A stretch of DNA of 64,000 nucleotides from Nocardioides sp. (GTDB lineage: Bacteria; Actinomycetota; Actinomycetes; Propionibacteriales; Nocardioidaceae): the NCBI RefSeq assembly GCF_030150155.1, contig NZ_JASLGR010000034.1, forward strand, positions 1-64,000. Direction: 5' to 3'. Positions 9,006 to 16,650 of the stretch are shown piece after piece. Position numbers and translations under genes: made by a program. Under the pieces are notes generated by a model that made no database searches, was not told the DNA's origin, and saw only the letters and a list, made by a program, of their open reading frames with translations. The first letter of the stretch is position 1. Each line of letters begins with the position of its first letter.

Positions 9006-9516
9006 GGCAGGGGCCTTTCGCAGTGGTGGCTTCGGGGGTGGGGTGGCGCTCGACGACGGCACGCAGCCGGGCCAGCGCGCGGCTGGAACGGACCCGGACC
9101 GCGCCCGGGGAGATGCCGACGGTGGCGGCGACCTCGTCGACCGAGCGGTCCTCCAGGTGGCGCAGCACCACGATCGCCCGGTCCCGCGGGGTGAGGTCGG
9201 CCAGCGCCCGCTGGAGGTCGAGCCGGGCCGCCACGTCGGAGTCGTCGTAGCTGCCCTCGGGGATGCGGTCGACGGGCTGCTCGGTCGAGCTGCGCCGTCG
9301 CTTCGCCGACAGGAAGACCCGGGTGAGGGTGGTGTGGGCGTACGCCGCCGGATGCTCGATGTCGCGGCGTCCCCACACCAGGTAGAGCCGTTCCAGGGTC
9401 TCCTGGACGAGGTCCTCGGCGAGGTAGGGGTCACCGGCGAGGAAGAGCGCGGAACGGTGCAGGGCCGCCATCCACTCGGCAGCGAACGATCGGAACCCGT
9501 CCTGGTCGTGCGTCAT
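8998..9516 (-). CDS. SigE-family RNA polymerase sigma factor (ECF type)
   Basis: A 172-residue sigma-70 family protein of the actinobacterial SigE-family (sigma-E, M-like) type. Region 2 covers about residues 10-75, with DPYLAEDLVQETLERLY in the core-binding part and HPAAYAHTTLTRVF in the promoter-recognition part. Region 4 covers about 105-160, with LTPRDRAIVVLRHLEDRSV and the helix-turn-helix VGISPGAVRVRSSRALARL. It initiates transcription from its own promoter class; targets are unknown. Start is the ATG at 9516, preceded by GAGGTGGG. It is divergent from the response regulator, with 127 bases between the starts, and is coupled to the membrane protein downstream. Confidence 0.85.
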   Translation of the reverse strand: MTHDQDGFRSFAAEWMAALHRSALFLAGDPYLAEDLVQETLERLYLVWGRRDIEHPAAYAHTTLTRVFLSAKRRRSSTEQPVDRIPEGSYDDSDVAARLDLQRALADLTPRDRAIVVLRHLEDRSVDEVAATVGISPGAVRVRSSRALARLRAVVERHPTPEATTAKGPCHD

Positions 9517-9643
9517 CGGCCCACCTCGTCGGAGTCGTCCTGTGCTGAGTCTGGCCGCCACGGGGGCGGCCCTTCATGAACTCAGACGCACCACCCTCGG
9601 CACGGCGTTACAGGGATCGTCGTTCCTCGACCACACTGGAGAC

Positions 9644-10330
9644 ATGTCCGAGCCGTTGCACGTCCTGGTGGTCGAGGACGACCCGGACCTCCAGGTCACC
9701 ACCCGACTGGTGCTCGAGCAGCAGGGCTGTGCGGTGCGGGTCGCGCCCGACGGGATCGCGGCGCTGGAGCTGCTCGCCCAGGCGCCGGCCGACGTCGCGC
9801 TGGTGGACGTCGTGATGCCGCGGATGGACGGGATCACCCTGACCCGGCGGCTGCGGGAGTCGGCGGCGTGGAGCGCGCTGCCGATCGTGATGCTGACGGC
9901 GCGGGACCTGAGCCACGACCAGGTCGCGGGGCTGGAGGCCGGCGCTGACGACTACGTGGTCAAGCCCTTCGACGGGGACGTGCTCGCGGCGCGCCTGCGT
10001 GCCGTCGTACGCCGCAGCCGGAGCGCTCCTGCCCCGGCCGACGACCTGGTGCGGCGCGGTGATCTGGTGATCGACCGACTCGGCGCCACGGTCACCCGCG
10101 GCGGAGCCGATGCGGCGCTGAGCGCCACCGAGTTCAGGATGCTGGAGGCGTTCGTCGACAACCTCGGCGTGGTGCTCTCCCGCGAGCGGCTGCTCGACCT
10201 GGTCTGGGGCAGCGCCGCCTGGCGCGACGCCCACGTCGTCGAGGTCACCGTGCAGCGGCTGCGGGCCAAGATCGGCGCGGACCAGGTCGAGACGGTGCGG
10301 GGGCTGGGCTACCGGATGGGGCGCCGATGA
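9644..10330 (+). CDS. OmpR/PhoB-family response regulator (CseB-like)
   Basis: A 228-residue two-component regulator. The receiver domain (residues about 5-118) has the acidic pair in VVEDDPDL, the phosphoacceptor Asp in ALVDVVMPRMDG, the conserved Thr in VMLTAR and Lys in DDYVVKPF. The winged-helix output domain (about 130-225) has LSATEFRMLEAFVDN, the recognition segment VVEVTVQRLRAKIG and RGLGYRM. Its partner kinase begins 24 bases after the stop. The kinase is CseC-like, so this is probably the CseB-type envelope-stress regulator. CACACT six bases before the ATG could serve as a leaderless -10; the short GGAG is too close to act well as a ribosome site. Confidence 0.88.
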   Translation: MSEPLHVLVVEDDPDLQVTTRLVLEQQGCAVRVAPDGIAALELLAQAPADVALVDVVMPRMDGITLTRRLRESAAWSALPIVMLTARDLSHDQVAGLEAGADDYVVKPFDGDVLAARLRAVVRRSRSAPAPADDLVRRGDLVIDRLGATVTRGGADAALSATEFRMLEAFVDNLGVVLSRERLLDLVWGSAAWRDAHVVEVTVQRLRAKIGADQVETVRGLGYRMGRR

Positions 10331-10354
10331 GGGCGGCGCGATGAAGGCCCGGCG

Positions 10355-11563
10355 ATGAGGGTTCGCTGGTGGCGCTCGCTACGACTGCGGATCGCACTGT
10401 CGGTGACGGTGGTGAGCGCAGCGCTGATGATCGGCTCCGGGCTGGTGATCTCCCACGAGACCCTCGACGCCGCCCGCGACCGGCTCCGTGACCAGGCGAT
10501 CGCCCACCTCGACGCCGCCACCCAGGTCTACTCCCTGACCGGGGACCTCGACTTCGGGGCCTCGGTCGACCCGGAGGCACCGCCGGCACCGTTGCGTGCC
10601 GAGCCGGTCGGCCAGCGTTGGACGTACTACGACGGCCACACCATGTGGGCCGCCACCCGGCTCTCCTCCCAGATCCTGGTCTCGGTCGAGGAGTCGGGGC
10701 GCGACCTCGCCTCGCTGCAACGCACGCTGCGGATGAGCATGATCGCTGTCGCCGCGGTCGGGCTACCGCTGGCCGCCCTGCTCGGCTGGGCGGCCGGCAC
10801 CGGCCTGTCGCGACGGCTGCGCCGCAGCGCCGCGACCGCCGCCGACATCGGCCGCGGCTCCCCCGCCCGGGTGCACGCCACTGGCCACGACGAGGCCGCC
10901 GCCCTGGGACGGGCGGTCAACGCGATGGCCGACAGCCTCGACGCCCGGCTGCGCGAGGAGCAGGCCTTCACCGGCGAGGTCGCCCACGAGCTGCGTACGC
11001 CGACCACCGCCCTGGTCAGTGCCGCCGAGCTGCTCCCACCCGGCCCCGAGGCCGACATCACCCGTCGGCTGGTCGGTCGGCTGCGGGCCCTGGTGGAGGA
11101 CCTGCTGGAGGTCTCGCGCCTGGAGTCGGGCCACGAGCAGGTCGCCCTGGTCGCGATCCCGATCACGGACCTGGTCCGCCCCGACGGTGCTGTCGACGCG
11201 GCGCTCCAGGCGCTCGGGGTGGCCGACCTGAGCGAGGTGCGCGATCCGGCGACGGTGCTGGCCGAACCTCGCCGGGTGGAGCGGATCCTGGCGAACCTGG
11301 TCGCCAACGCCGTACGCCACGGCGGCGGCGCACCGCGGATCAGCGTCGACGGCGCCCGGATCGTGGTCGCCGACGACGGCCCCGGCTTCCCGCAGGACCT
11401 GCTCGAGGACGGACCGCGCCGGTTCCACCACGGCGAGGGCGGCGGCACCGGGCTGGGCCTCGTGATCGCGGCCCGTCAGGCCGCCGTGATGGGCGCCCGG
11501 GTCGAGCTCAGCAACGCCCCCGAGGGCGGTGCCAGGGCCACGGTGGTCTTCACTTCGCGGTGA
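10355..11563 (+). CDS. Sensor histidine kinase (CseC-like)
   Basis: A 402-residue membrane kinase. TM1 lies at about residues 10-30 and TM2 at about 128-148, flanking an exported sensor of about 95 residues. HAMP follows at about 149-200. The HisKA domain contains the phosphoacceptor in FTGEVAHELRTPTTAL (about residue 212), followed by SAAELLPPGPEA, a feature shared with Streptomyces CseC. The ATPase domain has the N box LANLVANAVRH, the G1 box VADDGPGFP and the G2 box GGGTGLGLVIA. CseC senses envelope stress and phosphorylates CseB, which controls sigma-E in Streptomyces. The same assignment here is inference. The ATG follows AAGG at nine bases. The 3' end overlaps the convergent lipoprotein gene by 14 bases. 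Confidence 0.87.
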   Translation: MRVRWWRSLRLRIALSVTVVSAALMIGSGLVISHETLDAARDRLRDQAIAHLDAATQVYSLTGDLDFGASVDPEAPPAPLRAEPVGQRWTYYDGHTMWAATRLSSQILVSVEESGRDLASLQRTLRMSMIAVAAVGLPLAALLGWAAGTGLSRRLRRSAATAADIGRGSPARVHATGHDEAAALGRAVNAMADSLDARLREEQAFTGEVAHELRTPTTALVSAAELLPPGPEADITRRLVGRLRALVEDLLEVSRLESGHEQVALVAIPITDLVRPDGAVDAALQALGVADLSEVRDPATVLAEPRRVERILANLVANAVRHGGGAPRISVDGARIVVADDGPGFPQDLLEDGPRRFHHGEGGGTGLGLVIAARQAAVMGARVELSNAPEGGARATVVFTSR

Positions 11564-12002
11564 AGACGACCTCGGTGCGGTGGTGCCCGGAGGGGACGGT
11601 GCCGGTGAAGGTGATGCTGAGCTGGCGGTACTCGTGCCGCTTGAGGTGGCTGGCGCGGACCGTCACCGGGTAGCGCACGAGCTTGCCCGCGGCACAGTAG
11701 GGCGTGCAGGTGTTGGCGACCCAGGTGCCAACGGCGGTGGCCTGCGGCTCGCCCCACGTGCTCCAGACCAGCTTGTCGAGGTTCTCGTTGTCGTCGGCGC
11801 AGGCGAGGGTGACGCTCGTGGGCTTCACGCTGCGCTCGTTGAGGCAGCCGATCAGGTACGTCTTCACGGCGGTGCGCTGGGCCGAGGTGGTGGCCGCGAC
11901 CGGCTTGGCGTCGGCGGCGGTGGCGGCACAGGCACTGACGGTCGCCAGCGCTGCGACGAGGGCCAGCGCGGAGGCCGAGGAGCGGGTGAGGCTGGTGATC
12001 AT
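11550..12002 (-). CDS. Small predicted lipoprotein, unknown function
   Basis: A 150-residue exported protein. The N-terminus (ITSLTRSSASALALVAAL) is a signal sequence ending in TVSAC, which fits a lipobox with Cys25. The mature part has four further cysteines (IGCLN, LACADD, NTCTPYC), suggesting disulfide bonds outside the membrane. I do not recognise a domain. The ATG at 12002 is chosen over an upstream extension because AAGGAG precedes it by nine bases. It is convergent with, and overlaps, the CseC-like kinase gene. In Streptomyces the cse locus includes a lipoprotein, CseA, but I see no sequence basis for calling this gene cseA. Confidence 0.65.
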   Translation of the reverse strand: MITSLTRSSASALALVAALATVSACAATAADAKPVAATTSAQRTAVKTYLIGCLNERSVKPTSVTLACADDNENLDKLVWSTWGEPQATAVGTWVANTCTPYCAAGKLVRYPVTVRASHLKRHEYRQLSITFTGTVPSGHHRTEVVFTAK

Positions 12003-12157
12003 GAGGACTCCTTGAGGTCGAGAGGGGTGGTGCGCTCTCAGCGTGCTGCGGCTCCCTCTCACACGCGGCGCAGGAGCCTCACAACCACCTCACAGTCGCA
12101 GGGACCGCTGCTGGGGAGACTACGTGGCCACCTGGCGCCGACCGGCTCGCCCCTCCG

Positions 12158-12163
12158 TAGCCT
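12158..12163 (+). promoter_or_regulatory. Leaderless -10 element of the acyl-CoA ligase gene
   Basis: TAGCCT sits six bases upstream of the ATG at 12170, matching TANNNT at leaderless spacing. No ribosome-binding site is present between them. Confidence 0.55.
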
Positions 12164-12169
12164 GTACGG

Positions 12170-13888
12170 ATGCAGATGAACGCCGACCGCACCTGGACCC
12201 AGTTCTACGCCCCGGGCACTCCGGACCAGATCGAGGTCGCGACGGGTTCGCTGGTGGACCTGCTGGAGGAGCGCGTCGCGCAGTACGCCGCCCAGGACGC
12301 GATCGCGTTCTTCGGGGCGACGGTGAGCTACGGCGAGCTCGGCGACCGGGTCGCGCGGGTCGCCCAGGGCCTGCACGATCTCGGCGTACGACGTGGGGAC
12401 CGGGTCGCCCTGATCATGCCGAACGCCCCGCAGCACGTGGTCGCGTTCTACGCGGTGCTGCGGCTGGGCGCGATCGTGGTCGAGCACAACCCGCTCTACA
12501 CGCGTGACGAGCTCGAGGGTCAGTTCCGCGACCACCGGGCGAGCGTCGTGATCACGTGGGACAAGATGGCGCCCGTCGTACGGTCACTGCCGGCCGACCT
12601 CGAGATCCGCACCGTGATCTCGGTCGACATCACCCGAGCGATGCCGCTGAAGATGCAGCTGCTGTTGCGGCTGCCGATCGCGAAGGCGCGTGAGTCGCGG
12701 GCGAAGCTGACCGCTGCGGCACCGGGCGCGATCCCGTTCCAGAGGCTGGAGCGCTCGGCCCCGATCGGTGCCGAGGGCGAGCGTCCGGGTGCCGACGACG
12801 TCGCCTGCCTGCAGTACACCTCGGGCACGACGGGGACGCCGAAGGGCGCGATCATCACCCACCGCAACCTGTGGTCGAACGCGCGTCAGGGCGCGGCGTG
12901 GATGCCGGAGTTCCCGCGCGGCGGGAGCTCGATCTACGGGCTGCTGCCGATGTTCCACTCCTTCGGGTTGCTGCTGTCGGTGATCTACTCCGTCGAGACC
13001 GGGTCGCGGGCGGTGCTCTTCCCGACGTTCGACCCCGAGCTGGTGCAGACCGCGGCCCAGCAGTTCCCGCCGACCTTCGTGCCGGCGGTGCCGCCGATGT
13101 TCGACCGGCTGGCGCGGGTGGCCAAGGAGGGCAAGCTGGACCTGAGCCAGGTGGTCTACGCGATCTCGGGTGCGATGACGCTGACCGACGCGGTCGTGGG
13201 CCGGTGGGAGAAGCTCGCCGGGTCGATGCTCAACGAGGGCTACGGCCTGACCGAGTGCAGCCCGGTGGCGCTGGCCAACCCGTTCGACGGGACCCGCCGG
13301 ATCGGCACCATCGGGCTGCCGTTCCCCTCCACCGACATCAAGGTGGTCGACCCCGACCAGCCGTCGATCGAGGTGGCCCAGGGCGAGGCCGGTGAGCTGC
13401 TGATCCGCGGCCCGCAGGTCTTCGCGGGCTACTGGAACCGGCCCGAGGAGACCGCGGCGACGCTGCTCGACGGCGGCTGGCTGCGCACCGGCGACCTCGT
13501 CGTGCAGGACACCGACGGCTTCGTCACGGTCGTGGACCGCAAGAAGGAGCTGATCATCACCGGCGGCTTCAACGTCTCTCCCACCGAGGTCGAGAAGGTC
13601 ATCTCCACGGTGCCCGGCGTCGCCGAGGCAGCCGTCGTCGGCCTGGTCCGCGGCAGCGGCATCGAGGTCGTCACCGCCGTGGTGGTGCTGGAGCCGGGCG
13701 CCACCTTCGACGAGGACGCTGCCCGCGAGACCGCGCGCGAGCACCTCGCCGAGTACAAGCGCCCCCGCACGTACGTCGTGTGGGAGGAGCTGCCCAAGTC
13801 CCTGATCGGCAAGGTCCTACGCCGCGTGGTGAAGGACACCCTGACCGCGGACCGGAAGGCGACCCGGGCGGCTGCGGTCGAGGAGTAG
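12170..13888 (+). CDS. Long-chain fatty-acid--CoA ligase (AMP-forming)
   Basis: A 572-residue member of the AMP-binding (ANL) superfamily. It activates a carboxylate with ATP and transfers the acyl group to CoA. The P-loop motif QYTSGTTGTPKGAIITH is near residue 212. The A5-type motif LNEGYGLTECSPV is near residue 350, LRTGDLVVQDTDGF near 442, the hinge DRKKELIITGGFNVSP near 458, and the catalytic lysine segment LPKSLIGKVLRR near 540. Length fits FadD-type long-chain ligases, and the HNPLYTRDELE region is also typical of them. The chain-length preference cannot be read from sequence. The gene appears monocistronic and leaderless. Confidence 0.9.
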   Translation: MQMNADRTWTQFYAPGTPDQIEVATGSLVDLLEERVAQYAAQDAIAFFGATVSYGELGDRVARVAQGLHDLGVRRGDRVALIMPNAPQHVVAFYAVLRLGAIVVEHNPLYTRDELEGQFRDHRASVVITWDKMAPVVRSLPADLEIRTVISVDITRAMPLKMQLLLRLPIAKARESRAKLTAAAPGAIPFQRLERSAPIGAEGERPGADDVACLQYTSGTTGTPKGAIITHRNLWSNARQGAAWMPEFPRGGSSIYGLLPMFHSFGLLLSVIYSVETGSRAVLFPTFDPELVQTAAQQFPPTFVPAVPPMFDRLARVAKEGKLDLSQVVYAISGAMTLTDAVVGRWEKLAGSMLNEGYGLTECSPVALANPFDGTRRIGTIGLPFPSTDIKVVDPDQPSIEVAQGEAGELLIRGPQVFAGYWNRPEETAATLLDGGWLRTGDLVVQDTDGFVTVVDRKKELIITGGFNVSPTEVEKVISTVPGVAEAAVVGLVRGSGIEVVTAVVVLEPGATFDEDAARETAREHLAEYKRPRTYVVWEELPKSLIGKVLRRVVKDTLTADRKATRAAAVEE

Positions 13889-13949
13889 CCGCGGAGGACG
13901 AGGAGAGCGCGACTCGAAGGCGTCTGCGGGCCTGAAGCGCGCGCGGATC

Positions 13950-14222
13950 CTAGAGGTGCGCGGTCCAGCCACCCATGCCGCCGGCGCCGAGCGGCAGCAG
14001 CACCATCCATGCCACCATGAGGAATCGCTCGACCCGCGGGTTCGTCACCCGCTGCCAGGCGAGGCCACACACCATCGCAAGAGCAAACGTCGCACAGCTG
14101 GCAGCGAGGAACAGCTCGCCGGTCACAAGCGCCACCACGCTCGCGGCCGTCGCCAGCAGCGCCATGACGACGCCTGCGGCGGGAAGCGAGGTCCCAGTGC
14201 GGCTGGTGAGGGCATTCGGCAT
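13950..14222 (-). CDS. Small integral membrane protein, unknown function
   Basis: A 90-residue protein with three likely membrane helices at about residues 13-31, 35-48 and 63-80. It ends GAGGMGGWTAHL. No known family is recognised. The ATG at 14222 is supported by TAGGGT seven bases upstream on the minus strand (positions 14235-14230), a leaderless arrangement. The longer upstream extension is Arg/Pro-rich shadow sequence. It lies between the convergent acyl-CoA ligase and the DUF222-HNH gene. Confidence 0.55.
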   Translation of the reverse strand: MPNALTSRTGTSLPAAGVVMALLATAASVVALVTGELFLAASCATFALAMVCGLAWQRVTNPRVERFLMVAWMVLLPLGAGGMGGWTAHL

Positions 14223-14281
14223 ACGCCCCACCCTAGGGAGACTCCGGCAGGCTCGCAGGGAAATCCTGCGAGCGACGGCTC

Positions 14282-15592
14282 CTACTCCCGTCGGTGGAAT
14301 CTGACCTCCCCGTCCTCGGTGAGCGTGTAGCCGACCTGCGGGTCGTGGATGACGTGATGATGCTCGCTGCACAGCAGCACGAGGTCGTTGAGGTCGGTCG
14401 TGCCGCCCTCGGCCCAGGGGGTGAGGTGGTGGGCCTCGCACCAGCGGGCGGGTCGGGTGCAGCCGGTGGCTTGGCAGGTGTGGTGCCGGAGCCGTAGCGC
14501 GCGGCGTTGGGCCAGGGAGGCCAGTCGTCGTTCTCGGCCCAGGTTCAGCACCTCGTCCTTCCCGCCGAGCACTGCAGGGATGATCCCAGCCCGACAGGCC
14601 AGGCGTCTGGCTTCGGCGGCTGAGATCCGTTCGGCGCCCTCAGGTCCGAGGACGGTGGCAGCACCCACCTCACGACGCAGATCCTCCAGCGACATCGTCA
14701 CGATCAACTGGGTCGACTCGCCACCGTGATCGGGCAGGTCCGTTGGGTCGATGGCGTCGAGGAACTCGCAGAAGGCCTTGCCCAGTCGGTGGCCGTAGGG
14801 AATCTTGCGCCAGACCTGGGTGTCGGCTGGATCGACCACGTCGCCCTCGGTCGGGCGGGAGTCACCTCGTGGCGCGGTGTCGGTGCTGTGGTGGCGTGGG
14901 CTGGTGAAGGTGTGGAGGTAGTTCGCCAGCCGGATGGCGGCCAGGTCGGGCAGGACGCCCCAGATCCGGGTCGTGCCATCACCGCGTGAGCGCAGGGACA
15001 ACCGACATGCTGTGCGGGCTATCGCATCCTCGCGTTCCAACAGTCGGCCCTCATGGGCCTCGGCTGCGTCGGGGTCCACTGCCTCCAGGACGCGTCGGCC
15101 CAGGATCCGCAGTTGACGCGGATCGAAGCGGCCTGCCAGGTCGACCAGGTGCTTCTCCGCGGCCTCGACCACCTCGGCCGAGACGTGGTCAGGCAGTTGC
15201 TCGATCGCGCGGCAGATCACCGGTGCCTGAGCCAGATCCACCGCCCCCGTCCTCAGGGCAGTGGCCACGTGGGGGCGGCGTACCAGCGCATCGGCCAAGG
15301 CGACCATGTCGCGGGCCGCAGCCCGCCCACGGCGCGTCTCATCGGCGATCCACCACCCGGGTGCCCGGGCGCCGCTCTCGGTCCGAACACCACCCTCAGC
15401 GGCGGCCGCCGTGATCAGCCCGGCACGCACCACTGTCACCGCACCCATCAGGGCGCTCAAACGCACCATCAATCGGGCACGCTCGGCCGGCTCCATCAGC
15501 CCAGCATCCATCTCACCGAGGGCTGCTATCGCGGCCTCGGCCTGCCGCACCACCACCTGGGCTGGGTGCGGGTCCGTCGTGTGTGACGTCAC
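14282..15592 (-). CDS. DUF222 and HNH endonuclease domain protein (13E12 repeat family type)
   Basis: A 436-residue protein of the class that is highly repeated in actinobacterial genomes (13E12 repeat family). The DUF222 domain covers about residues 15-330, with APGWWIADETRRGRAAARD and the helical RQLRILGRRVLEAVDPD. A C-terminal HNH nuclease domain at about 370-425 has CQATGCTRPARWCEAHHLTPW and LLCSEHHHVIHD, giving the Cys pairs and the HH and H residues expected for metal binding and catalysis. The biological role is unknown; association with mobile DNA is often suggested. The start is a GTG inside a TGACGTCA palindrome, without a clear ribosome site, so the true start could lie further in. 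Confidence 0.85.
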   Translation of the reverse strand: MTSHTTDPHPAQVVVRQAEAAIAALGEMDAGLMEPAERARLMVRLSALMGAVTVVRAGLITAAAAEGGVRTESGARAPGWWIADETRRGRAAARDMVALADALVRRPHVATALRTGAVDLAQAPVICRAIEQLPDHVSAEVVEAAEKHLVDLAGRFDPRQLRILGRRVLEAVDPDAAEAHEGRLLEREDAIARTACRLSLRSRGDGTTRIWGVLPDLAAIRLANYLHTFTSPRHHSTDTAPRGDSRPTEGDVVDPADTQVWRKIPYGHRLGKAFCEFLDAIDPTDLPDHGGESTQLIVTMSLEDLRREVGAATVLGPEGAERISAAEARRLACRAGIIPAVLGGKDEVLNLGRERRLASLAQRRALRLRHHTCQATGCTRPARWCEAHHLTPWAEGGTTDLNDLVLLCSEHHHVIHDPQVGYTLTEDGEVRFHRRE

Positions 15593-15720
15593 TGCAGGTC
15601 AACCCCTCTCTCACGCAGCGCGTCGTCGTCTACCCACGAACCTAGACACCCCCACCGACATTTCCTGGCGGCCCACAACCTGACCGATGAAACTGCCTCC
15701 CTCGCTACATCGACGCCCGA

Positions 15721-15726
15721 TACGCT
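15721..15726 (+). promoter_or_regulatory. Leaderless -10 element of the SDR gene
   Basis: TACGCT lies exactly six bases before the ATG at 15733, which suits a leaderless transcript. Confidence 0.55.
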
Positions 15727-15732
15727 CGCCGC

Positions 15733-16566
15733 ATGAGCGCACCCACCAGCGTCGTTGTCATCGTCGGCGTCGGCGGGATGGGCGAGCTCATCGCCCGGCG
15801 TCAGGGCGCGGGTAGGAAGCTGCTGATCGCCGACTTCAACCAGACGGCGCTGACCTCGGTCGCCGACGCTCTGAGCGGCGAGGGCTTCAACGTCGTCACC
15901 TCCCAGGTCGATGTCAGCGACGCCGCCTCCGTCACAGCCCTGGCAGCCCAGGCCGCCGCACTGGGTTCGGTCGACCAGGTGATCCACACGGCCGGCCTCT
16001 CCCCCGCCCAGGCCTCGAAGGAGGCGATCCTCGCCGTCGATCTCCTGGGGGTCGCGCACACGCTCGACGCCTTCGCCGACGTGATCGCGCCCGGTGGTGC
16101 CGGCGTCGTGATCGCCAGCATGGCGGGCCTCTTCGCCCAGGGCCGGCTGCCTGCCGAGGTCGAGGCGGCCCTGGCGACGACGCCGACCGCGCAGCTCGCC
16201 AGCCTTCCGATCTTCGCCCACCTGCCTGACGGAGGCCAGGCGTACTCGATCGCCAAGCGTGCCAACCAGGTCCGCGTCGCAGCGGCCAGCATCGCGTGGG
16301 GTGCCCGCGGTGCGCGGGTGAACTCGATCAGCCCCGGCGTGATCTCGACGCCGATGGGCGCCGAGGAGCTGGCCAGCGAGTCGGGCGCCGGGATGCGGGC
16401 GATGATCCAGGCCTCGGGCACCGGCCGGGTCGGCACCCCCGCCGACATCGCCGCGGCCACCGCATTCCTGCTCTCCTCGGAGGCCTCGTTCATCACGGGC
16501 ACCGACCTCGCCGTCGACGGCGGCGTGGTCGCGGCGGTGCGGAGCGGCGCGCTGACGTTGGGCTGA
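15733..16566 (+). CDS. Short-chain dehydrogenase/reductase (SDR)
   Basis: A 277-residue classical SDR fold. The cofactor loop is IVGVGGMGELIARR near residue 10, which departs from the usual TGxxxGxG: Thr is replaced by Val and the spacing is shorter. HTAGLS near residue 84 corresponds to NNAG, and the active-site pair is in YSIAKRANQ (Tyr and Lys near residues 171 and 175). ISPGVISTPMG and the C-terminal FITGTDLAVDGGV are standard. It should oxidise or reduce an alcohol/carbonyl using NAD(P). The substrate cannot be inferred. It is leaderless by the TACGCT box and is convergent with the permease gene to its right. Confidence 0.82.
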   Translation: MSAPTSVVVIVGVGGMGELIARRQGAGRKLLIADFNQTALTSVADALSGEGFNVVTSQVDVSDAASVTALAAQAAALGSVDQVIHTAGLSPAQASKEAILAVDLLGVAHTLDAFADVIAPGGAGVVIASMAGLFAQGRLPAEVEAALATTPTAQLASLPIFAHLPDGGQAYSIAKRANQVRVAAASIAWGARGARVNSISPGVISTPMGAEELASESGAGMRAMIQASGTGRVGTPADIAAATAFLLSSEASFITGTDLAVDGGVVAAVRSGALTLG

Positions 16567-16650
16567 CCGCAAAGCCCTGACCCCCCGTCCGCCAGGCAAC
16601 CTGGGTAGCCCCTGGCGTCGAGGAAACGACGGCGAGCCTGCTCAGTCTCG

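Noticed and set aside
14282..15592. Intact homing endonuclease or mobile element
   Set aside because: DUF222-HNH genes are dispersed in many actinobacteria, and no terminal repeats or intron/intein boundaries are visible here.
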